A stretch of DNA of 5,248 bases from positions 1 through 5,248 of the forward strand of contig JAPLZS010000089.1 in NCBI GenBank assembly GCA_026394915.1. Direction: 5' to 3'. The notes under the pieces were generated by a model, which was not told the DNA's origin, did no database searches, and saw only the letters and a program-made list of their open reading frames with translations. The position numbers were made by a program, and so were the translations under genes. Positions 1 to 4,702 of the stretch are shown one piece after another. The first letter of the stretch is position 1. Every line of letters starts with the position of its first letter. The DNA is from Candidatus Woesearchaeota archaeon (GTDB lineage Archaea > Nanobdellota > Nanobdellia > Woesearchaeales > UBA12501).

Positions 1-43
1 AAGATGAGTGATTATAAGGTGGTGGTGTTTAGAATAATATAAT

Positions 44-829
44 TTAAATTTTATTTAAGGAGAATATCTCGTTTATTAAACGGTAATTCCAAACATTAAT
101 TAAACTATGCCTAATCTCCTTAATTGTTTTTGTAGTACTATCAATTAAATCCCATCGTGGCTGTCCAGAATGAACTCCTGCTAAGATAATCTTTGTTCTT
201 CCTAAGTGAGTTGTTCTATTATTTCCATTTTTTGTAGTATAATCTTTAAGCCAAATAAAAACTGGACCTCCACTCATACCTGGATGAGTTTCTACATCTC
301 CCAACATAAGAGCTTGTCCATTAAAATCTACATCAAAGGGACTTGAAAGATGCCCAATTCTAGAAATAGGTAAATTATTTAATCTGTCATACCATCCATA
401 AGGATAGCCCATAACAAAAATCTTTTCAAAGTTTATTATTAAATCTTGAGAGTCAAATAATGATTTATCAAGAGGAGCTATGATATATCTTTTCCTGTCT
501 ATGTCCACTGGAAGAATAATAACATCTACATTTGGGTTCTCATGTTCCAACCATAATCTATTACATTTATCGTCAAATAAAGAAACTTCTACAAACTCAT
601 TATGTGATAAATTGTTTGGATTAATATGTAAATTTAATCTGAATCTATTAATTTCTGTGGGCGGATTTTCATAATATTTTTCACCATATACTACATGTTT
701 ATTTGTAATCAAAAAAAGCTTGTTGTTTGTATTAACATAAAAAAAACCAGTGGCACTACCTTTTTCTTGATTATCTTCCAACATGATTATCATCGTTGTG
801 CATAAATAAATAGGTTCAACCTGTGCCAT
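44..829 (-). CDS. Trypsin-like serine protease, cytosolic
   Basis: A 261-residue chymotrypsin-fold (Trypsin_2-like) serine peptidase. The triad is readable: His45 in the ITNKHVV motif, Asp102 in NPNVDVIILPV, and Ser186 in HPGMSGGPVF, with GSATGFF near residue 24-30 as the usual first barrel strand. No signal peptide or membrane segment is visible, so it should act inside the cell. There is no PDZ domain or other C-terminal extension, unlike DegP/HtrA. The ATG at 829 is favoured because a TATA-like box is centred about 26 bp upstream, as expected for a leaderless archaeal mRNA; no SD site is seen. Composition differs from its neighbour: I count 28 G+C in 601-720 against 54 in 1141-1260 of the aldolase gene, which suggests separate acquisition. 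Substrate and function are unknown. Such proteases are recurrent effectors in STAND/NACHT defence loci, so a link to the NACHT gene is possible but is inference. Confidence 0.9.
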   Translation of the reverse strand: MAQVEPIYLCTTMIIMLEDNQEKGSATGFFYVNTNNKLFLITNKHVVYGEKYYENPPTEINRFRLNLHINPNNLSHNEFVEVSLFDDKCNRLWLEHENPNVDVIILPVDIDRKRYIIAPLDKSLFDSQDLIINFEKIFVMGYPYGWYDRLNNLPISRIGHLSSPFDVDFNGQALMLGDVETHPGMSGGPVFIWLKDYTTKNGNNRTTHLGRTKIILAGVHSGQPRWDLIDSTTKTIKEIRHSLINVWNYRLINEIFSLNKI

Positions 830-866
830 ACCGATAGATTATTAAGTGCTAAATATAAGTTTTTCT
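830..866 (-). promoter_or_regulatory. Archaeal promoter of the protease gene
   Basis: On the minus strand TTATAT (853-858) lies about 26 bp before the ATG at 829 and is preceded by an A-rich stretch (AAAAAC) that could serve as the TFB recognition element. This spacing puts the transcription start at or next to the ATG, giving a leaderless transcript. It also implies that the protease is transcribed separately from the aldolase gene ending at 896. No strong terminator is visible between the two genes, only a short T-rich stretch after the aldolase stop. Confidence 0.55.
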
Positions 867-895
867 ATTATTCTTACACTTATTAATCAAAATGA

Positions 896-1612
896 CTATT
901 GTTTGTTATGCACAATCCCATAAACCTTCCTCACAAACTCTGTCGTGTTCTCATGATGGAATGAATTCCTGCCTATGGTCATGCAGTTCTCTATATTGGC
1001 CAGTATCTGGTCTTCAGGAATTTTGGGTCCTCCTGCCATGATAACAGGCACAGGACAGCCTTCAATAACCTGCCTGAATGTCTCAACAGAGCCTGTATAT
1101 TTGGTCTTTACGATGTCTGCTCCAGCCTCTGCTGCCATCCTTGCTGCATATATAGTCCCTTCAACAAGGCCATCTTCTCTCATCATCTCGCCTCTTGGGT
1201 AGGCTATGGCCAGCAAAGGAATCTTATATTTTGTGCAGTCAGCAGCTACTCTGCCTAATATCTGCAATTGGTCATGCAGATGAACAGAGCCGACATTCAC
1301 ATGGACAGCTATTCCATTAATACCCAAATCAACAGCCTGTGATACATCATATAGCTGTACTTTCTCCTGTGGATTCATGGAGTATTTTGTGCTTGCAGTT
1401 ACATTAAGAACAAACTTAGTCTTCTTAAGATGATCTTTGCATTGTTTGTACACTCCTAAAAATCCGAGTATTGCATCAGCTCCGCCTTCAACAATCTGCT
1501 TGACTTTGCCGGGCATATCAACAAGACCGCCGACAGGCCCATCAAGCATACCATCATCCATAGGGATGACAACTATCTTTCCGTCTTCTGGAAGGAGTTT
1601 TTCAAGTGCCAT
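896..1612 (-). CDS. DhnA/class I aldolase-family protein, ADH synthase-like
   Basis: A TIM-barrel Schiff-base aldolase of the DhnA family, which includes archaeal fructose-bisphosphate aldolase and ADH synthase of the alternative aromatic amino acid route. Numbered from the upstream GTG at 1621, the catalytic set is visible: Asp22 in PMDDGM, Tyr141 in IAYPRGE, Lys172 in ADIVKTKYTG, then the phosphate loops AGGPK (196-200) and IGRN (216-219). I chose the ATG at 1612 (238 residues) because GGTGA at 1618-1622 sits 5 nt before it, whereas the GTG at 1621 lies inside that SD site. The protein is shorter than the roughly 265-270 residues I expect for the family: the N-terminus is trimmed and the helix between AGGPK and IGRN lacks about ten residues. 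The usual DHG motif reads DDG. Its start follows the VOC stop by 1 nt, so translation is probably coupled. Exact substrate uncertain. Confidence 0.88.
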   Translation of the reverse strand: MALEKLLPEDGKIVVIPMDDGMLDGPVGGLVDMPGKVKQIVEGGADAILGFLGVYKQCKDHLKKTKFVLNVTASTKYSMNPQEKVQLYDVSQAVDLGINGIAVHVNVGSVHLHDQLQILGRVAADCTKYKIPLLAIAYPRGEMMREDGLVEGTIYAARMAAEAGADIVKTKYTGSVETFRQVIEGCPVPVIMAGGPKIPEDQILANIENCMTIGRNSFHHENTTEFVRKVYGIVHNKQ

Positions 1613-1613
1613 T

Positions 1614-2027
1614 TTATTCACCCAGATTCTGCTTCACTTCTATCAGTATCCCGTCAAGGTCATTGCAGAAGACATATTTTGCTGTCTTTCCTGATGTAAC
1701 TTCTCCGCATTTGACGCCGTTATCTCTCAGATACTTCTGAGCTTGCACAACATCATCAACACTCAATGCAAAATGCTGTACTCCAACCACTTGCAGGCTT
1801 GTCTCTAATCTCTTCCTATATTCTTCCATCGGCTCTGGCTCATAAGGCCCGAAAAGCTCTAAGTTATACTTCCCTAAGGCCATAATTGCCCCTTTCACTT
1901 TAAGGTCTGGTCTGTCGAACTTTGCCTTTGTCTCAAAACCAAAGACAGAACTGTACCATTTCATTGACCTGTCAAGGTCAGATACAGCTATTGCCACATG
2001 GTCCATCTCGAATTTAGGCTTTGCCAT
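1614..2027 (-). CDS. VOC-family (glyoxalase-fold) metalloprotein
   Basis: A 137-residue protein made of two beta-alpha-beta-beta-beta modules, the length of a single-chain vicinal oxygen chelate (VOC) protein. The four expected metal ligands are in register: His10 (MDHVAIAV), Glu57 (NLELFG), His85 (QHFALSV) and Glu130 (GILIEV). Known members include glyoxalase I, methylmalonyl-CoA epimerase and extradiol dioxygenases. The intact ligand set argues for a metal enzyme rather than a binding-only relative, but the substrate cannot be read from the sequence. A strong SD (GGAGG, 2036-2040) lies 8 nt before the ATG. The gene starts 20 nt after the NACHT stop and ends 1 nt before the aldolase ATG, so all three are probably co-transcribed. 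Because ADH synthase-type pathways can use methylglyoxal-derived substrates, a methylglyoxal-related role is an attractive inference, but nothing here proves it. Confidence 0.9.
   Translation of the reverse strand: MAKPKFEMDHVAIAVSDLDRSMKWYSSVFGFETKAKFDRPDLKVKGAIMALGKYNLELFGPYEPEPMEEYRKRLETSLQVVGVQHFALSVDDVVQAQKYLRDNGVKCGEVTSGKTAKYVFCNDLDGILIEVKQNLGE
1618..1622 (-). promoter_or_regulatory. Shine-Dalgarno site of the aldolase gene, inside the VOC 3' end
   Basis: The minus strand reads GGTGA, then 5 nt, then ATG. The site overlaps the last codons of the VOC gene and decides the start at 1612 over the in-frame GTG at 1619-1621. It supports stop-start translational coupling of the two genes. Confidence 0.65.
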
Positions 2028-2035
2028 ATTCTCAT

Positions 2036-2040
2036 CCTCC
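2036..2040 (-). promoter_or_regulatory. Strong Shine-Dalgarno site of the VOC gene
   Basis: GGAGG followed by 8 nt and ATG at 2027, located in the 20-nt gap after the NACHT stop codon. Its strength contrasts with the apparently leaderless first gene of the unit and fits an internal cistron of a polycistronic archaeal mRNA. Confidence 0.7.
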
Positions 2041-2047
2041 GCAGTTT

Positions 2048-4105
2048 TTATGTTATGGCACCATCTTTTTTGTCCAGATAGGTAAATATGAAATCTGAAT
2101 CCTCAATGTTCTGCATTGCATAGGTTGCATGATACCTCAAGAGAGGGTTTTCATCGAGGAACTTTGTTATGAATGGCATTGCCTCTTTGCTGTTGATTCT
2201 TGACAATTCAATCAGGGCATGGCCTTTAATGTAATCCTCCTTGCTGTCCATTAGTTTAATCAGCTCTTCAACTGCTTCTTTCTTTGTCCTTTCAATATAT
2301 TCCTGCGGATTCCTTACTTTCTTCTGCAATGCAAATAATGCCTTTTCCTTCATCTGCTCAAGGCTCCAGACACTCTGGCATCTCAGAATTGGATCATCAG
2401 ATGAGATAAAATTAATCAGGCTTCCAATTACATTAGCGTTCTTCCTGAAGCCCATGACCTCAACGAGACTATACAATAGATGCTTATTCTCTGTCTTTTT
2501 CATCACTTTCTCCAGTATTTTCATCCTTTTATCAGAACTCATAAGCACATTGTCAGAATGATGTAAGACATTAACAAGCCTTGGGCTTATGCTGTCATCT
2601 GCTGATAAAAAGAAGTCTTCAAGTGCTTTGCTTACCTCTTTATCTTGCCATGACTGGAAAATCTCTCTCAAATCATGCCAATATTTGTAAAACTCCATAT
2701 CAGGATAATTGTAAATCTCAAGCGTGGATTCCATAATTGCTTTTTTCTCTTTTGGGTTCTTGCCTATACAGCATCTTGCAGAGAGGAAAAGGTATTGGTG
2801 GTCTTTTGTTGCCTTGAATTTAGTATAGATAGTGCTAATAAGGGAAGATAAGCTGTTAGTCAAATCAGAATAGAATATCAATGTTTCATGCCAGTTTTGG
2901 TCTTTTATCCTTTTCCTTGCCTCGTTGTCATCAAGCTCCAAGGCTGCAAAATACTCCTGGAAAGACTGGTGCATAAAACTATACTCATTTTGCTCTGTCT
3001 TTTTGAGGATTCCTGAGGATAATATAATCCTCATCAGCCCATCAGCATATCCCTTTGATGCTTTTGTCTCTTTGGTATGCTTATCTATAAGTTTGTACAA
3101 TGCAGAGTGATTTATAGATACAATATTTCTTGTATTCATCTGATAGGATAGACAGCTTAATAGCTTGATAATATCATTTATCATGCCTTCCCTGTTTCTT
3201 GCGTTCTTGATCTCATTGCTGAGATATTCATTGACAAAATAAGAGTACAAGTCTGATTTCTTATTCAGCTTTGAGTTATTGTCCATACTCAACAACATGG
3301 AGAATATCATCGGATTCCTGCATAATGATAGCAGTTTCTTGCTCCTATTCAGCTCTTTTATTATCCACTTCTTATCTTTCTGGACTGCAATCAGCTCTAT
3401 CATGCTCCTGCTCAATGGAAGGATTTTAAATGTGGTAAAAGGAAGTCTCTTTTTAGGATCATTGTAATTCCTGCACGTCACTATGAATTGATTCTTTTTA
3501 TATTCATTCGAGACGAAACTATTTATTCTTTCAGTAGTTTCTTCTTGATCTTCAGCTTCGTTCAGGCCGTCAAAGATTATCACAAAAGAGCCCTCTTTAA
3601 GCAGTATCTCAACAACACTTTTTCCTATGTCTTCCTTGCTTATTCTTGAAAGCTCAGACATGACAATCTCAGGAAGCTCTTCATCTTTGTAGTTATTCAG
3701 TCTGATTATAACAGGGATCATCTTGCTTCTTTTTGCATATTCAAGAACAATCTTGCTGGCGAGTATAGTCTTTCCTGCCCCGGAATCGCCAAGAATAAGC
3801 AATGGATTGAACCTGTTCTCTGCTAATATACTCAGGATGTGCTTCTTTACAGCTATCTTCTCCCTTGTATTGCTCTCGCTCAAAGGGGTAAATTCAATGT
3901 TCAGATAAGGCTTGTTTTCCATATCCTTCAGATCTTCAAGAAGATTCTCCTTATACCTCTCGATGGCCTCAAGGGAGCTTTTCTGGCCGGGCTTGCAATC
4001 CAGCTCTTTTATGTTCAGATAATTACCTCTTGTCCTGCTGCTGAACTCATTAAGGCAGTTTAGCCACTTCAGGTTTATGAGGTACTTCTTGCTCAGCTCG
4101 ACCAA
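2048..4105 (-). CDS. NACHT-domain STAND NTPase with C-terminal HEAT-like repeats (main part of a frameshifted gene)
   Basis: Residues are numbered from the TTG at 4105. A NACHT P-loop NTPase: Walker A GDSGAGKT at 106-113, Walker B FVIIFDGLNEA at 174-184 with the small residue after Asp179 that typifies NACHT, and a sensor-like QFIVTCRN at 206-213. The helical/winged-helix region ends in HQSFQEYFAALEL (379-391), a motif common in prokaryotic NACHT proteins. From about 505 to 670 come helix pairs resembling HEAT repeats (560-590, 610-640, 640-670), the likely ligand or partner sensor. No membrane segment or nuclease motif is seen. STAND proteins usually oligomerise on sensing a signal; bacterial and archaeal NACHT proteins include antiviral sensors. 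The TTG is probably not the native start: the same frame upstream (4106-4150) encodes QAIHKYTKQLRDEGV, completing a winged helix whose first half lies in another frame. A restart at the TTG, overlapping the upstream stop, remains possible. First gene of the putative NACHT-VOC-aldolase unit. Confidence 0.92.
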   Translation of the reverse strand: MVELSKKYLINLKWLNCLNEFSSRTRGNYLNIKELDCKPGQKSSLEAIERYKENLLEDLKDMENKPYLNIEFTPLSESNTREKIAVKKHILSILAENRFNPLLILGDSGAGKTILASKIVLEYAKRSKMIPVIIRLNNYKDEELPEIVMSELSRISKEDIGKSVVEILLKEGSFVIIFDGLNEAEDQEETTERINSFVSNEYKKNQFIVTCRNYNDPKKRLPFTTFKILPLSRSMIELIAVQKDKKWIIKELNRSKKLLSLCRNPMIFSMLLSMDNNSKLNKKSDLYSYFVNEYLSNEIKNARNREGMINDIIKLLSCLSYQMNTRNIVSINHSALYKLIDKHTKETKASKGYADGLMRIILSSGILKKTEQNEYSFMHQSFQEYFAALELDDNEARKRIKDQNWHETLIFYSDLTNSLSSLISTIYTKFKATKDHQYLFLSARCCIGKNPKEKKAIMESTLEIYNYPDMEFYKYWHDLREIFQSWQDKEVSKALEDFFLSADDSISPRLVNVLHHSDNVLMSSDKRMKILEKVMKKTENKHLLYSLVEVMGFRKNANVIGSLINFISSDDPILRCQSVWSLEQMKEKALFALQKKVRNPQEYIERTKKEAVEELIKLMDSKEDYIKGHALIELSRINSKEAMPFITKFLDENPLLRYHATYAMQNIEDSDFIFTYLDKKDGAIT

Positions 4106-4287
4106 TACCCCCTCGTCCCTAAGCTGTTTCGTGTACTTATGGATGGCTTGGGGTAAGTAGGCTTATTATCATCTAACATGCGGCTATGGATATCCTTTGC
4201 AGTCAATGGGAACTCTGCGCTTAGAACTTCGATTATCTTATCTTTACATCCAAAGCTCTCCTTGCCGACCCCCAAAAAGCTAAGCAT
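4093..4287 (-). pseudogene. N-terminal winged-helix fragment of the NACHT gene, out of frame with the rest
   Basis: The ATG at 4287 opens a 64-codon frame whose first 45 residues (MLSFLGVGKE to NKPTY) form the first helices of a winged-helix DNA-binding domain, including LTAKDIHSRMLDD. After NKPTY the frame continues as non-conserved-looking PKPSISTRNS and stops at 4093. The -1 frame instead gives QAIHKYTKQLRDEGVLVELSKKYLI, the expected recognition helix and wing, and runs straight into the NACHT protein. The two pieces therefore look like one gene, about 745 residues, starting at 4287. The break is at the C4 run (minus strand) at 4150-4153. The well-placed TATA-like box before 4287 supports this start. 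It may be a genuine indel, a sequencing or assembly error, or translational slippage. Confidence 0.8.
4147..4155 (-). other. Frameshift site inside the NACHT winged-helix domain
   Basis: In the upstream frame the minus strand reads TAC CCC AAG; the downstream frame needs CAA starting at 4150. A loss of one base, a gain of two, or a -1 slip on the CCC codon (where a proline tRNA could re-pair perfectly one base back) would each join the frames. With a slip the junction reads TYPQAIHK; without the two extra bases it reads TYQAIHK, which resembles the usual archaeal winged-helix sequence better. The site is not a canonical X XXY YYZ heptamer. Confidence 0.75.
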
Positions 4288-4318
4288 TATGAGATGTGAT
4301 GATATTAGTATTATATAG
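4288..4318 (-). promoter_or_regulatory. Archaeal promoter of the wHTH-NACHT gene
   Basis: TATATAA on the minus strand (4311-4317) is centred about 27 bp before the ATG at 4287, the normal archaeal TATA-to-start distance for a leaderless transcript; no SD is visible before that ATG. It probably drives the whole NACHT-VOC-aldolase unit. It faces away from the promoter of the small plus-strand gene, so 4288-4436 is a divergent regulatory region. Confidence 0.6.
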
Positions 4319-4329
4319 TAGTTAAACTA
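4319..4329. repeat. 11-bp inverted repeat next to the NACHT TATA box
   Basis: TAGTT A AACTA, five-base arms around one central base. It lies directly upstream of the TATATAA box of the NACHT gene, overlapping where the TFB recognition element would be, so a bound protein could block or recruit initiation. Short, AT-rich and possibly chance. Confidence 0.35.
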
Positions 4330-4357
4330 TTTAAATATTGTGTTTATTTCCGTCTAA

Positions 4358-4384
4358 AATCAACTAATAGTTGATTAATCAACC
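4358..4384. promoter_or_regulatory. Overlapping inverted repeats, probable operator in the divergent promoter region
   Basis: AATCAACTA (4358-4366), one base, then TAGTTGATT (4368-4376) form a perfect 9-bp inverted repeat. A third half-site, AATCAACC (4377-4384), follows at once, so that TTGATTAATCAA (4371-4382) is a second perfect palindrome. Three alternating half-sites (AATCAAC, GTTGATT, AATCAAC) within 27 bp look like a dimeric repressor's operator with room for cooperative binding. It ends 6 bp before the TATA-like TTAAATA (4391-4397) of the plus-strand gene and about 40 bp from the NACHT TATA box. The winged-helix part of the NACHT protein is a candidate binder, by inference. Confidence 0.55.
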
Positions 4385-4436
4385 AAACGCTTAAATATCC
4401 AAAACCGTAATAATTACAAAGGTTGTGGGGGTTATT
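4385..4436 (+). promoter_or_regulatory. Promoter and leader of the small plus-strand gene
   Basis: TTAAATA at 4391-4397 is a good archaeal TATA-like box, predicting transcription from about 4420. That leaves a leader of about 16 nt carrying a GGGGGT run (4427-4432) that could pair with the 16S rRNA tail using one G-U wobble, 4 nt before the ATG at 4437. This decides the start over the GTG at 4425. Confidence 0.5.
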
Positions 4437-4697
4437 ATGGCGTTCATCTTAAGACCTAAGAATGATGTCCTTGATATCTACGGCAAAGTCAGCTATGACT
4501 ATGGTTGGAGGGCGTGGAACACCCTAAGGCTGAAAAAGGATTTCCTAAAAGAATTCCCACAACTTACAGAAAAGAGCAAGAGCATCTCTTACAGGATGGT
4601 TTTCTATAAGACAATGGAAGAGCTTGAAAAGCAGATTAAGAAACTAAAAGAGAATAAAGAGGCGTTGCCTATCCTCTTGTGGTTCATGCAGGAATGA
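4437..4697 (+). CDS. Small protein of unknown function next to the recombinase
   Basis: An 86-residue protein I do not recognise. It is aromatic-rich at the front (IYGKVSYDYGWRAW, 14-27), then strongly charged, with a Lys/Glu-rich helix around 57-77 that could form a short coiled coil, and ends in a hydrophobic LPILLWFM. No signal peptide, zinc motif or clear helix-turn-helix is visible. The ATG at 4437 is preferred to the in-frame GTG at 4425 because the G-rich SD-like run lies between them. It has its own promoter and is divergent from the NACHT gene and convergent with the recombinase, with stop codons 2 nt apart. Its size and place beside an integrase would fit a recombination directionality factor or a small regulator or antitoxin, but no motif supports one choice. 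Confidence 0.7.
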   Translation: MAFILRPKNDVLDIYGKVSYDYGWRAWNTLRLKKDFLKEFPQLTEKSKSISYRMVFYKTMEELEKQIKKLKENKEALPILLWFMQE

Positions 4698-4702
4698 TAT
4701 CA
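4695..4702. other. Palindrome supplying both stop codons of a convergent gene pair
   Basis: TGATATCA is its own reverse complement: its TGA ends the small plus-strand gene (4695-4697) and, read on the minus strand, also ends the recombinase (4702-4700). The genes are thus packed tail to tail with no room for a separate terminator between them, so each transcript must run into the other gene. Confidence 0.9.

Noticed and set aside
18..27. GGTGGTGGTG micro-repeat
   Set aside because: About three units only; too short to mean anything.
1..42. Open plus-strand frame ending in TAA at 40-42, possibly the tail of a gene from the left
   Set aside because: Only 13 codons are visible, without any recognisable motif; it cannot be told from chance.
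865..896. Intrinsic terminator after the aldolase gene
   Set aside because: Only a weak T-rich stretch without a stem or long T run; not enough to call.
975..1202. Plus-strand open frame opposite the aldolase gene (others at 1437-1694, 2241-2561, 2925-3110, 3279-3467, 3723-3908, 3839-4063, 480-674)
   Set aside because: These are antisense shadows of well-supported genes, with no motif and no promoter or SD site I could support.
2083..2089. TATA-like ATATTTA on the minus strand upstream of the VOC gene, a possible internal promoter
   Set aside because: It lies inside the NACHT coding sequence about 60 nt from the VOC start, has no clear upstream element, and the tight gene packing plus SD site already explains VOC expression.
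4147..4155. Canonical -1 programmed frameshift heptamer at the NACHT break
   Set aside because: The bases C CCC AAG do not fit X XXY YYZ and no obvious downstream stimulatory stem was found, so an indel is more likely; slippage is kept only as an option.
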